From Humibacillus sp. (GTDB taxonomy: Bacteria; Actinomycetota; Actinomycetes; Actinomycetales; Dermatophilaceae), in NCBI GenBank assembly GCA_030452985.1, contig JAKDLG010000011.1, positions 1 to 63,705 on the forward strand: a stretch of DNA of 63,705 nt, read 5' to 3'. The position numbers and the translations under genes were made by a program. The first letter of the stretch is position 1. Each line of letters opens with the position of its first letter. Positions 44,927 through 53,607 of the stretch are shown here, in pieces. The notes under the pieces were generated by a model. That model was not told where the DNA came from, made no database searches, and worked only from the letters and a program-made list of their open reading frames with translations.

Positions 44927-45949
44927 ATGTCGATCGCAGATTTCGAGCGTTACCCCCTGACCTTCGGGGCGAGCCCCGTGCATCCGTTGAAGCGGCTCAC
45001 CGCGCACCTCGGAGGGGCGCAGGTGTGGGCCAAGCGCGAAGACGTGAACTCCGGTCTTGCCTTCGGTGGCAACAAGACCCGCAAGCTCGAGTACATCGTT
45101 CCCGACGCGCTCGCGGCCGGCGCCGACACCCTCGTGTCGATCGGCGGCTTCCAGAGCAACCACACCCGGCAGGTCGCGGCCGTCGCCGCCCATCTCGGCC
45201 TCAGCTGCCGTCTCGTGCAGGAGAAGTGGGTCGACTGGAACGACCCGGGCAACGACAAGGTGGGCAACATCCTGCTCAGCCGCATCATGGGCGCCGACGT
45301 TCGACTCGACCCGGCAGGCTTCGACATCGGCATCCGCAGCTCGTGGGAGGAGGCCATCGCCGAGGTGCAGGCCGCCGGTGGAGTGCCCTACGCGATCCCG
45401 GCCGGGGCGTCCGAGCACCGCCTCGGCGGGCTCGGTTTCGCGAACTGGGCGTACGAGGTCGCTGAGCAGGAGCGCGCGCTCGGCGTCTTCTTCGACACCG
45501 TCGTCGTGTGCACCGTCACGGGGTCGACGCACGCGGGCATGATCGCCGGTTTCGCCGCCCTCGAGGATGCCGGTGGGCGCCCTCGCCGGGTCATCGGCAT
45601 CGACGCGTCGGCGACCCTGGAGAAGACCCGCGCCCAGGTCGCGCGGATCGCGCGGCACACGGCATCCCTCATCGGGTTGGAGCGCGACCTGCGCGACGAC
45701 GAGATCACGGTTCTCGAAGGCTGGGCCGGAGACCTGTACGGCATCCCGGTGGAGTCGACCGTCGACGCGATCCGGCTCTCGGGCCGGCTCGAGGCGATGA
45801 TCATCGACCCCGTCTACGAGGGGAAGTCGATGGCCGGGCTGGTCGACCTCGTCACCTCTGGCGACATCCCCCGCGACTCGAACGTGCTCTACGCCCACCT
45901 CGGCGGGCAGCCTGCGCTCAACGCCTACCCGGGCATCTTCGAGGCCTGA
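44927..45949 (+). CDS. acdS: 1-Aminocyclopropane-1-carboxylate deaminase
   Basis: A 340-residue PLP enzyme that opens ACC to 2-oxobutanoate and ammonia. The PLP lysine is in [11 protein letters not shown] (Lys50) and the Ser/Asn pair in [10 protein letters not shown]. The two residues that separate true ACC deaminases from D-cysteine desulfhydrases, Glu295 and Leu322 in Pseudomonas numbering, are present here as Glu298 in VYEGKSMAG and Leu325 in [11 protein letters not shown]. It is a single gene, divergent from the phosphoesterase. ACC is the plant ethylene precursor, so a plant- or soil-associated lifestyle is suggested. Confidence 0.92.
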   Translation: MSIADFERYPLTFGASPVHPLKRLTAHLGGAQVWAKREDVNSGLAFGGNKTRKLEYIVPDALAAGADTLVSIGGFQSNHTRQVAAVAAHLGLSCRLVQEKWVDWNDPGNDKVGNILLSRIMGADVRLDPAGFDIGIRSSWEEAIAEVQAAGGVPYAIPAGASEHRLGGLGFANWAYEVAEQERALGVFFDTVVVCTVTGSTHAGMIAGFAALEDAGGRPRRVIGIDASATLEKTRAQVARIARHTASLIGLERDLRDDEITVLEGWAGDLYGIPVESTVDAIRLSGRLEAMIIDPVYEGKSMAGLVDLVTSGDIPRDSNVLYAHLGGQPALNAYPGIFEA

Positions 45950-46073
45950 GCGCTCACAACGGAGGTCGGGCAGCGTCAGGGCCACCGCGGCGAGCTCCGC
46001 GCCGGTCGAGAAGGCCGCCAGCGGTGAGACGAGCACATCGCGCGGGAGCACGACCAGACACCAACGGGATCAG

Positions 46074-47255
46074 TCAGCGGCTGGCCCGAGCCGGGGCGTC
46101 GTCCCACCGGCCGCGCACGTACGCGGGCGGGTAGGGCGCCTCGCGCCAGGTCAGGCCCAGCTCGGATGCCGCTCGCAGCGGCCACGCGGGCTCACGCAAA
46201 GCTGCCCGGGCCAGCAGCACGGCATCCGCCTCACCGTCGGCGAGCACCCGCTCGGCCTGGTCGGGCTCGGTGATCAGCCCGACGGCGCCGGTCGGAATCT
46301 GTGCTCCCGAACGCACCTCGGCCGAGAACGGCACCTGGTAGCCGGGGCCGACGGGGATGTCGGCCCGCACGTTGCCGCCGCTCGACACGTCGACGAGGTC
46401 GACGCCGTGCTCGCGCAGCACCCCCGACAGGCGCACCGTCTGCTCGAGGTCCCAGCCGTCGGGGGCCCAGTCGGTGGCCGACAGCCGCACGAACAGGGGT
46501 CGGTCGCTCGGCCACGCCTCACGAACCGCGTCGACGACCCGCAGGGGAAACGCGACCCGGCCCTCGAAGTCTCCTCCGTGAGCGTCGGTTCTCGTGTTCG
46601 ACAGCGGTGAGAGGAACTGGTGCAGCAGGTAGCCGTGGGCGGCATGCAGCTCGACGACGTCGAACCCCGCTGTCAGCGCGCGCCGGGTGGCAGCGGCGAA
46701 GGCCTGGATGGTGTCGTCGAGGTCGGTGGCCGACATCTCGTGCGGGGTGACGAGACCGTCGAAGGCCACCGGGGAGGGGCCCACCGGCTCCCACCCGCCG
46801 ACCGACGCCGGCGCCGACCCGGTGGCCTCGCCGGGGAAGCCGCGGTGGGTCGAGGCCTTCCGGCCGGCATGGGCCAGCTGGATGCCCGACCGCGCGCCCT
46901 GGCCCGCGATGAACGCCGTGATGCGCGACCAGGCCTGCGTCTGGTCGTCGTTCCAGATGCCCGTGTCCTGCGGGCTGATCCGGCCCTCGGGCACGACCGC
47001 CGTCGCCTCGGTCAGCACCAGCCCGAAGCCGCCCTGGGCCCGGGCGCCGAGGTGCACGAGGTGCCAGTCGGTGGGGATGCCGTTCTGCTCGGTCACCGAG
47101 TACTGGCACATGGGTGCCACCCAGATGCGGTTGCGAAAGGTCGTCTGCCGCAGGGTCAAGGGCTGGAACAGCAGGGGGCCGGTCGAAGTCGTCACCCCTT
47201 CGCCAACCCGGCTGCGCACTGCGCCATTCCCGTTCACCCCCGTGGCTGACAGCAT
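46074..47255 (-). CDS. Old yellow enzyme-family NADH:flavin oxidoreductase (YqjM type)
   Basis: A 393-residue FMN ene-reductase. Landmarks are NRIWVAPMCQYSVTEQNGIP (YqjM-type with the redox Cys), HLVHLGARAQGGFGLVLTEA, IQLAHAGRKAS, VVELHAAHGYLLHQFLSPLS with the catalytic HxxH, and LARAALREPAWPL. Such enzymes reduce activated C=C bonds of electrophiles. The start is uncertain: ATG at 47255 adds 25 unconserved residues; GTG codons at 47219 or 47195 are alternatives that would widen the gap to the divergent monooxygenase gene. It converges with acdS. Confidence 0.9.
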   Translation of the reverse strand: MLSATGVNGNGAVRSRVGEGVTTSTGPLLFQPLTLRQTTFRNRIWVAPMCQYSVTEQNGIPTDWHLVHLGARAQGGFGLVLTEATAVVPEGRISPQDTGIWNDDQTQAWSRITAFIAGQGARSGIQLAHAGRKASTHRGFPGEATGSAPASVGGWEPVGPSPVAFDGLVTPHEMSATDLDDTIQAFAAATRRALTAGFDVVELHAAHGYLLHQFLSPLSNTRTDAHGGDFEGRVAFPLRVVDAVREAWPSDRPLFVRLSATDWAPDGWDLEQTVRLSGVLREHGVDLVDVSSGGNVRADIPVGPGYQVPFSAEVRSGAQIPTGAVGLITEPDQAERVLADGEADAVLLARAALREPAWPLRAASELGLTWREAPYPPAYVRGRWDDAPARASR

Positions 47256-47297
47256 GGAGGAGACCCGCTCACCACCGAACCAGAAAGCCTCGAGCCC

Positions 47298-47627
47298 ATG
47301 ATCTTCATCACCGCCAAGTTCCGTCTCAAGCCCGAGCACGCCGACGACTGGCCGCAGCTCTCTCACGAGTTCACCCAGGCCTGCCGCGCGGAGGAGGGCT
47401 GCCTCTGGTTCGACTGGTCGCGCAGCGTCGACGACCCCACCGAGTATGTACTTGTCGAGGCCTTCCGCGACGAGCAGGCCGGAGCCGCCCACGTGCAGTC
47501 GGCGCACTTCGCAACGGCCACGCAGACCCTGCCGGCCTACCTCGTGGCGACCCCGAGGATCGTCAACGCCAACGTGCCCGGCACCGACTGGTCAGAGCTA
47601 GGAGAGATGGCGGTCGACCAGCCCTGA
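47298..47627 (+). CDS. Antibiotic biosynthesis monooxygenase (ABM) domain protein
   Basis: A 109-residue protein with a dimeric ferredoxin-like alpha+beta barrel. It opens with MIFITAKFRLKPEHADDW, and continues EEGCLWFDWSRSVDDPTEYV, AFRDEQAGAAHVQSAHF and ends in a terminal strand. Homologues such as YgiN act on quinones or as quinol-linked monooxygenases. It is 79 bases before the MFS transporter on the same strand and divergent from the OYE gene, so a shared quinone or electrophile stress response is plausible but not shown. Confidence 0.82.
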   Translation: MIFITAKFRLKPEHADDWPQLSHEFTQACRAEEGCLWFDWSRSVDDPTEYVLVEAFRDEQAGAAHVQSAHFATATQTLPAYLVATPRIVNANVPGTDWSELGEMAVDQP

Positions 47628-47706
47628 TCGGCACACCCAACGCCCACCCCGTGAGCAGGCGGAATGAACCCCGTCCCTGCGCCCCACCCTGACCGTCCGG
47701 AGATCT

Positions 47707-49182
47707 GTGTCGACCAACACGACCGTCGGGTTCCGCTCCGAGCGCGGACCCATCCTCATCGCCCTGATGCTGTCGACCTCGCTCATCGCGCTCGACTCCA
47801 CCATCCTGGCGACGGCCGTGCCGACCATCGTCGACGATCTCGGGGGCCTGGCCCAGTTCCCGTGGCTGTTCTCGGTCTACCTGCTCGCCCAGGCCGTCTC
47901 GGTGCCGGTCTACTCGAAGCTCGCCGACACCATCGGGCGGAAACCCATCATGTTCGTGGGGATCGGCCTGTTTCTGCTGGGCTCGATCCTGGCCGGACTG
48001 GCCTGGAGCATGGGCTCGCTCATCGCGATGCGGGCCGTGCAGGGTCTCGGGGCCGGGGCCGTCATCCCCGTGTCCATCACCATCGCCGGCGACATCTACA
48101 CCGTGGCCGAGCGAGCCAAGGCGCAGGGCTACCTCGCCAGTGTCTGGGCCATCTCGGCCGTGGTCGGGCCCACCCTCGGCGGCCTGTTCGCGCAGTTCAC
48201 GTCGTGGCGCTGGATCTTCTTCGTCAACGTCCCACTGTGCTTCCTCGCGGTGTACCTGTTGCTGCACGCCTACTCCGAGTCAGTCGCCCGGGTACGCCAC
48301 CGGGTCGACTACGCCGGAGCCACCGTGCTCACCGTCGCGCTCACCCTGCTCGTGCTGGTCGTTCTCGAGGGGGGCCAGGCGTGGGCATGGGACTCGTGGC
48401 AGAGCATCGGCGGGTTCGCGGTGGGAGCGGTCCTGCTGGTCGTCTTCGTGGCCATCGAGCGTCGAGCCGCTGAACCGGTTCTCCCCCTGCGCCTGATGTC
48501 CCAGCGCCTCATCGTCTCGACCCTGGTCATCGCGCTCGGAGTCGGTGCGGTGCTCATCGGGCTCACCTCCTACGTGCCAACCTTCCTGGAGCGGTCCATC
48601 TCAGCGCCGCCGCTCGTCGCCGGGCTGGCGGTGGCGGCTCTCAGCGTCGGGTGGCCGATCTCGTCCTCGCTGTCAGGACGGCTCTATCTGCGCATCGGGT
48701 TTCGCCCCACCGCCCTCATCGGTCTCGGCGTCACCACTGTCGGTGCCGTCTCCTTGTGGGTGACCTCTGCCGTTCCCGCCGTGGCCAGCGTCGCCGGCTC
48801 GTGCTTCGTCGTCGGGCTCGGGCTGGGCCTGGTCGCCACCCCGACCCTCATCGCGGCGCAGGCGTCCGTGGCCTGGAACGAGCGTGGCGTCGTGACCGGG
48901 ACCAACTCGTTCAGCCGCTCGATCGGCAGCGCCGTCGGCGTGGCCATCTTCGGCGCGGTCGCGAACGGCATCATCGACCGCAACGGTGGCCCCTCGTCCT
49001 TGACCGCCATCGAGCTCGGTTCACGCTCGGTGTTCCTGTCGGTCGTGGTGGTCTCGGTGTTGGCTCTTGCCGCCGGGCTGTTGATGCCCGGCGTGCGGGT
49101 CGAGGATCTCGAACCGGTCGGAGGGGTGGGCCCAGTGGGTACGGACCCCACGAACCCGAAACACGAGGAAGGCCGCACATGA
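47707..49182 (+). CDS. DHA2-family MFS drug exporter (EmrB/QacA type)
   Basis: A 491-residue exporter with 14 expected membrane segments. Motif D1-like LDSTILATAVPTIVDDLGG is in helix 1, the loop 2-3 motif KLADTIGRKPIMFVG follows, and motif C lies at ISAVVGPTLGGLFAQFTSWR. GTG at 47707 follows GGAG. The hydrophilic C-terminus is short. Its stop overlaps the next gene by four bases (ATGA). Substrates cannot be predicted. Confidence 0.9.
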   Translation: MSTNTTVGFRSERGPILIALMLSTSLIALDSTILATAVPTIVDDLGGLAQFPWLFSVYLLAQAVSVPVYSKLADTIGRKPIMFVGIGLFLLGSILAGLAWSMGSLIAMRAVQGLGAGAVIPVSITIAGDIYTVAERAKAQGYLASVWAISAVVGPTLGGLFAQFTSWRWIFFVNVPLCFLAVYLLLHAYSESVARVRHRVDYAGATVLTVALTLLVLVVLEGGQAWAWDSWQSIGGFAVGAVLLVVFVAIERRAAEPVLPLRLMSQRLIVSTLVIALGVGAVLIGLTSYVPTFLERSISAPPLVAGLAVAALSVGWPISSSLSGRLYLRIGFRPTALIGLGVTTVGAVSLWVTSAVPAVASVAGSCFVVGLGLGLVATPTLIAAQASVAWNERGVVTGTNSFSRSIGSAVGVAIFGAVANGIIDRNGGPSSLTAIELGSRSVFLSVVVVSVLALAAGLLMPGVRVEDLEPVGGVGPVGTDPTNPKHEEGRT

Positions 49183-49664
49183 GTGACGACAACAACGCCA
49201 AGAAGGTCGCCGAGCTGATCAAGGACGTCCGCATCGCGATGCTGACGCACACCGACCACAACGGCGCCCTGGTCAGCCACCCGATGGGGACCCAGGAGGT
49301 CGAGTTCGACGGCGACGTGCTCTTCATCGCCGAACGCGACAGCCAGAAGGCCAAGGACATCGCGGCCCAGTCGCCGGCCAAGGTCAACGTCTCGTACAGC
49401 TCGAGCGGCACGTGGGTGTCGGTGTCGGGCACGGCCGAGATCGTCGACGACAATGCCAAGCTCAGTGAGCTGTGGAACAGTTTCACCGGCGCCTGGCTCG
49501 AGGGCGGCCCCGAGAACCCGAACAACGTCATCATCAAGGTGCACGCCGACTCGGCTGAGTACTGGGACTCCCCCGGCGCCAAGGTCGTTCAGCTCGCCAA
49601 CTTCGTCAAGGCGAAGGTGACGGGCAACCGCATGGAGGGCGACAACGAGGTCGTCGACCTCTGA
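49179..49664 (+). CDS. Pyridoxamine 5'-phosphate oxidase-family protein (general stress protein 26-like)
   Basis: A 161-residue split-barrel flavin-binding protein. Visible are KKVAELIKDVRIAMLTHTDH, SHPMGTQEVEFDGDVLFIA, PAKVNVSYSSSGTWVSVSG and the C-terminal VIIKVHADSAEYWDSPG, the order typical of GSP26-type proteins, which bind FMN or FAD but do not make PLP. It is translationally coupled to the exporter. A strong bidirectional hairpin follows 26 bases after its stop. Confidence 0.85.
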   Translation: MSDDNNAKKVAELIKDVRIAMLTHTDHNGALVSHPMGTQEVEFDGDVLFIAERDSQKAKDIAAQSPAKVNVSYSSSGTWVSVSGTAEIVDDNAKLSELWNSFTGAWLEGGPENPNNVIIKVHADSAEYWDSPGAKVVQLANFVKAKVTGNRMEGDNEVVDL

Positions 49665-49690
49665 CCTCACCCCCGCGGTAGCTCCCACGT

Positions 49691-49731
49691 CGAAGGTGGC
49701 AGTGAGCGGCATCCCGTCACTGCCACCTTCG
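49691..49731. terminator. Bidirectional hairpin between convergent genes
   Basis: CGAAGGTGGCAGTGA and TCACTGCCACCTTCG form perfect 15-base arms around an 11-base loop (GCGGCATCCCG). It lies between the stops of the stress protein (49664) and the topoisomerase (49745), an ideal place for a two-way terminator. No T-run follows, as is usual in such GC-rich genomes. Confidence 0.75.
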
Positions 49732-49744
49732 CGGTGCAGACCGG

Positions 49745-50782
49745 TCAGGATGCCGTCCGCAGCAGTCGGATGACAGCCCGCTCGAGGGCGTCGCGGTCGC
49801 GCACCCGCACCAGCTCACCGGCCGTCAGACGGGCGCGGTCGGCCTTGGTCAGCCGCGTCAGGCTGTGCGCAATGGTGCGACCCACGGCATACTCGTCGAG
49901 CACCCGGGTATCGACGTACGAGCGGCGGGCCACGGCCGGGGTGTTGCCCAGGTGCGCCGAGACCACCTTCATGGCGTCCTTCTCGGCGCGCTTCAGCTCG
50001 CGCTCGGTGTCGACCGGTTCGGTCTGCGCCAGCGTCACGGCAGCCGTCACGGTGGCCGCCCACGTGCGCAGGTCCTTGACCGTGTACTCCGCCCCGACCA
50101 GCTCTTTGAAGGCGACATTGAGGTCGGCCGAGTGCAGCTCGTGCCACTCGTTCTGCTCGTCGCGATAGGCGAGCAGGCGGTCACCGGGGTAGCGGCTTCG
50201 CTTGAGCGACAGTACGACCCGCGCCAGCAGCTGATCGGTCATCACGGCCTCGCGGGTGACCCCCGACTTGGCCGGGAACGCGAACGTGACGTCTTCACCG
50301 CTGACCGTCACGTGGCTGCGCAGCAGCGTGGCCACCCCGTACGAACCGTGCTCGGCCTCGTACTCGTCGCCCCCGGTGCGAAAGAGCCCGGCGTCGAGCA
50401 TCCGCAGCGCGGCCGCGGTGACCCGCGTGCGGGTGAGGCCGTCGGTGCGCAGGTCGGCGGCGACCTGCTTGCGGGCCCGGGGCAGCTTCTTCGCGAGCGC
50501 CATCACTCGGTCGTGCTTCTCGCGGCCGCGGGCTTCGTGCCAGGCCTCGTGGTAGAGGTACTGCCGGCGGCCGGCATCGTCGGTGCCGACCGCCTGGATG
50601 TGGCCGTTGGGGTGAGGAGAGATCCACACGTCCTGCCACGCCGGCGGGATGACGAGGTCGATGGCCCGCTGCCTCGTTGCGGCGTCGACCGCGCCTCCGT
50701 CCGGGTCGACGAAGCCGAAGCCCTTGCCTCGCCGCAACCGCCGAACGCCCGGCTTGTCGATGACGCTCCGGCGCAGTCTCAC
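49745..50782 (-). CDS. DNA topoisomerase IB (bacterial, poxvirus-like)
   Basis: A 345-residue type IB topoisomerase that relaxes supercoils through a 3'-phosphotyrosyl intermediate. The N-terminal domain has GKGFGFVDPDGG, IPPAWQDVWISPHPNGHIQA and GRRQYLYHEAWHEARGREKH; catalytic residues follow in SYGVATLLRSHVTV and RTWAATVTAAVTL, and the catalytic Tyr is in AVARRSYVDTRVLDEY. All pieces of the active site are present. The ATG at 50782 begins at the conserved part. The repeat cluster at 50821-50919 lies just upstream. Confidence 0.92.
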   Translation of the reverse strand: MRLRRSVIDKPGVRRLRRGKGFGFVDPDGGAVDAATRQRAIDLVIPPAWQDVWISPHPNGHIQAVGTDDAGRRQYLYHEAWHEARGREKHDRVMALAKKLPRARKQVAADLRTDGLTRTRVTAAALRMLDAGLFRTGGDEYEAEHGSYGVATLLRSHVTVSGEDVTFAFPAKSGVTREAVMTDQLLARVVLSLKRSRYPGDRLLAYRDEQNEWHELHSADLNVAFKELVGAEYTVKDLRTWAATVTAAVTLAQTEPVDTERELKRAEKDAMKVVSAHLGNTPAVARRSYVDTRVLDEYAVGRTIAHSLTRLTKADRARLTAGELVRVRDRDALERAVIRLLRTAS

Positions 50783-50820
50783 AGCAGAGATCTACCCGTT
50801 GCGGGATGCCATGAACCCCC

Positions 50821-50919
50821 AAGTCGAGTGGCCACTTTCGTACGTCAGAAAGTGGCCACTGGACCGCCGCCCAAGTCGAGTGGCCATTTTGGTGCGGTAC
50901 GAAAGTGGCCACTCGACTT
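50821..50919. repeat. Palindromic repeat family A, cluster 2 (four units)
   Basis: Four units with the core AGTGGCCACT in alternating orientation: 50821-50844 (AAGTCGAGTGGCCACTTTCG and TACG), 50848-50860 (GAAAGTGGCCACT), 50873-50890 (AAGTCGAGTGGCCATTTT, with one changed base), and 50897-50919 (GTACGAAAGTGGCCACTCGA and CTT). The same units form cluster 1 at 15666-15764. Here they fill the gap between the topoisomerase start and the end of the BNR-type gene. Confidence 0.88.
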
Positions 50920-50926
50920 GCCGGGG

Positions 50927-52054
50927 TCAGCGTTTGAGGGTGGCCACCCGGCCCAGCTCGCCCGAGGCCCAGCAGGCGCCATCGCGGGTGCACTCGACCG
51001 CGTCGAAGCTGCCCGTGTCGAAGCTCTTCCAGGTGCGGCCGCCGTCGGTCGTGACATCGGAGCCCGTCGGTCCGACCGCGAGAGCGGTGGCGCGGGTGCG
51101 CGGCACCCAGTCAGAACCTGACCGGTAGCCGCTGGGGTTGACCTTGGACTTGCGCCAGGTCTTGCCGCCATCAGTGGTGAAGGCGGCGTTCTCGGTTGCC
51201 GCGGTCGGGGCGAGGTAGTCACCGCCGACGATGATGCCGCGGCTCGGACCACGGTAGGCGATGGAGAAGATGCCGGCCGACGGGCTGCCGGCGAGCGGGC
51301 TGTCAGCGACGGTCCAGGTGCGACCGGCATCCCTGGAGGAGAAGACGCGGGCCGGATTGGTCCCACCGCTCACGAGGTACATCCGACGGCCTGCGCCGGC
51401 GCTGAGGCAGGTGCCGCTGGCGGCGAACCCGGCCTCGCCCTCCTTGGCGTCGGGCATGCCCTTCGGGTTGATCCGCGACCAGGTGCGCCCGCCGTCGGTC
51501 GTTCTGATCAGTCGGAACTTGCCGTCGACCGGGTCGCTCATCGCGACGCCGCGCTGCGGGGTGGTGAAGGCCATGCAGTCGTAGAACGCGGTGGCCTCCT
51601 CGTTGCGGAAGCTCTCGGTCCAGCTCGCGCCGCCGTTGCTCGTGCGAAGGATGCGCGAGTCGCCACCCTCGCCGATCGAGAGGATCACGGCGCGCCGGGC
51701 GTCAAACGCCTCGATGTCGCGAAACTGCAGCTTCTCGGTGCCGAGGCCCTGCGGGCTGACGTCCTTCCAGGTCGTGCCGCCGTCGAGGGTGCGCAGCACG
51801 GTGCCGGCCGTGCCGCTGACCCACGCGACCCGCTTCGACACCGGGGCGAGGCCCCGGAAGCGGGCATCGGAACCGGTCGGTTTCATGGTCCAGCGGTAGC
51901 CGCTGGTGGGCGAACCGCCGGCCGAAGCCGACGACTGGGTCGCGGACGGTGCGGGGGCGGCGAGGGCCGTGGTGGCCCGCGTCGCGGTGGTGGAGCCAGC
52001 GAGTAGGGCGAGAGTGGCAGCGGTGACGGTGAGGCTGCGAGGGAGTGTCGTCAT
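50927..52054 (-). CDS. Exported BNR/YCF48-like beta-propeller protein
   Basis: A 375-residue secreted protein. Residues 1-32 look like a signal peptide (LTVTAATLALLAGSTTATRA). The rest is a repeated propeller blade with the BNR/Asp-box pattern S/T-x-D-G-G-x-T-W: LDGGTTWKDVS, SNGGASWTESF, TDGGRTWSRIN, SRDAGRTWTVA, TDGGKTWRKSK and TDGGRTWKSF, six in all. Such propellers are seen in sialidase-like and photosystem-assembly HCF136/YCF48 proteins; no catalytic Tyr/Glu pair was recognised. It is flanked on both sides by palindromic repeats of two different families. Confidence 0.82.
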   Translation of the reverse strand: MTTLPRSLTVTAATLALLAGSTTATRATTALAAPAPSATQSSASAGGSPTSGYRWTMKPTGSDARFRGLAPVSKRVAWVSGTAGTVLRTLDGGTTWKDVSPQGLGTEKLQFRDIEAFDARRAVILSIGEGGDSRILRTSNGGASWTESFRNEEATAFYDCMAFTTPQRGVAMSDPVDGKFRLIRTTDGGRTWSRINPKGMPDAKEGEAGFAASGTCLSAGAGRRMYLVSGGTNPARVFSSRDAGRTWTVADSPLAGSPSAGIFSIAYRGPSRGIIVGGDYLAPTAATENAAFTTDGGKTWRKSKVNPSGYRSGSDWVPRTRATALAVGPTGSDVTTDGGRTWKSFDTGSFDAVECTRDGACWASGELGRVATLKR

Positions 52055-52080
52055 GCCTGCCGAACCTAGCCCTGCCCACC

Positions 52081-52173
52081 GTCGAAAAGACGTATCGCGC
52101 GACACGAATCGTCCTTTCGACCCACCCTCACCGTCGAAAGGACGTTTCGTGCGACACGAACCGTCCTTTCGAC
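52081..52173. repeat. Palindromic repeat family B (two tandem 41-base hairpins)
   Basis: Two hairpins of 41 bases lie at 52081-52121 and 52133-52173. The second has 19-base arms (GTCGAAAGGACGTTTCGTG and CACGAACCGTCCTTTCGAC) with one mismatch and a CGA loop. The first has the same outline with about four arm mismatches. They occupy the gap between the lysC stop and the start of the BNR-type gene. Confidence 0.88.
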
Positions 52174-52211
52174 GGTAGCGGGGGGCAGGACCTGCACCGG
52201 CCCAGCGTCGG

Positions 52212-53483
52212 TTACCGGCCGGTGCCGCCGTAGACGATGGCGTCCTCGCTCGAGTCGAGACCGAAGGCGGTGTGCACGGCGCGCACGGCATCCTCGAGCT
52301 GGTCTGCGCGCGTCACCGCTGAGACCCGGATCTCGGAGGTCGAGATCATCTCGATGTTGATGCCTGCCTCGGCGAGCGCTCGGAAGAACCTCGCCGACAC
52401 CCCGGGGTGGCTCTTCATGCCGGCTCCGACGAGGGCGATCTTGCCGATCTTGTCGTCGAGCCGCACGTCCTCGTAGTCGACCTCGGTCTTGATCGACTGG
52501 AGCACCGAGAGGCCCTTGCTGCCGTCGGCCTGCGGCAGCGTGAACGAGATGTCGGTCTTGGCGGTCTCGGCGGCCGACACGTTCTGCACGATCATGTCGA
52601 TGTTGATGCCCGACTCGGCGATCACGCCGAAGATCCTGGCTGCGACGCCGACCTGGTCGGGCACTCCGACGATGGTGATCTTGGCCTCGCTGTGGTCGTG
52701 CGCGATGCCGGTGATGATCGGAGCTTCCACAGCACCTTCTCCTTCGTAGGGGTTCTGCGTGACCATGGTGCCCGGCTTGCGCGACCACGACGACCGCACA
52801 TGGATCGGGATGCCGTACCGCCGGGCGTACTCGACGCAGCGCAGGTGTAGGATCTTGCTGCCGTTGGCGGCCAGGTCGAGCATCTCCTCCATCGAGATCA
52901 CGTCGAGCTTGCGGGCGCTGGGCAGCACGCGGGGGTCGGCGGTGAACACGCCGTCGACGTCGGTGTAGATCTCGCAGACCTGGGCCTCGAGGGCCGCAGC
53001 CAGGGCGACCGCAGTCGTGTCGGACCCCCCGCGACCGAGAGTGGTGATGTCTTTGGTCGTCTGGCTGACGCCCTGGAAGCCGGCGACGATCGCGATGTGA
53101 CCGGCATCCAGGGCGCTCTGGATGCGGCCCGGGGTGACGTCGATGATGCGGGCGGCGCCGTGGGCCTCGTCGGTGATGACGCCGGCCTGCGAGCCGGTGA
53201 ACGAGCGGGCTTCCTCGCCGAGCTGGGCGATCGCCATGGCGACGAGGGCCATCGAGATGCGCTCGCCCGAGGTGAGCAGCATGTCGAGCTCGCGCGCGGG
53301 TGGCGTCGGGGTGACCTGCTTGGCGAGGTCGAGCAGCTCGTCGGTCTGGTCACCCATGGCGGAGACGACGACGCACACGGAGTTACCCGCACGGTGGGTC
53401 TCGACGATGCGGCGCGCGACCCGCTTGATGGCCTCGGCGTCGGACACCGACGAACCGCCGTACTTCTGGACGACGATGCTCAC
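52212..53483 (-). CDS. lysC: Aspartate kinase
   Basis: A 423-residue monofunctional aspartokinase; it phosphorylates aspartate as the first step to lysine, threonine and methionine. The N-terminal kinase has [37 protein letters not shown] and [18 protein letters not shown]. The C-terminal third holds two ACT domains ([20 protein letters not shown] and [20 protein letters not shown]) for feedback control. GTG at 53483 follows GGGAG by seven bases. No asd gene is adjacent within the window on its downstream side. Confidence 0.95.
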   Translation of the reverse strand: MSIVVQKYGGSSVSDAEAIKRVARRIVETHRAGNSVCVVVSAMGDQTDELLDLAKQVTPTPPARELDMLLTSGERISMALVAMAIAQLGEEARSFTGSQAGVITDEAHGAARIIDVTPGRIQSALDAGHIAIVAGFQGVSQTTKDITTLGRGGSDTTAVALAAALEAQVCEIYTDVDGVFTADPRVLPSARKLDVISMEEMLDLAANGSKILHLRCVEYARRYGIPIHVRSSWSRKPGTMVTQNPYEGEGAVEAPIITGIAHDHSEAKITIVGVPDQVGVAARIFGVIAESGINIDMIVQNVSAAETAKTDISFTLPQADGSKGLSVLQSIKTEVDYEDVRLDDKIGKIALVGAGMKSHPGVSARFFRALAEAGINIEMISTSEIRVSAVTRADQLEDAVRAVHTAFGLDSSEDAIVYGGTGR

Positions 53484-53607
53484 ATTGGCTCCCGTAGGTG
53501 CGACTCGGACGGACGCACGATTGTAAGGAAATCGACTGGGAGCCTGCGCAGCGGCCACCGTCAGTGAGATCTTCGCGGCCGTGACCTCGACACCGCAGGT
53601 TCAACGG

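Noticed and set aside
50811..50993. Frames reading KWPLD-type peptides in the repeat clusters
   Set aside because: They are translations of the palindromic repeat in several frames and are not proteins.
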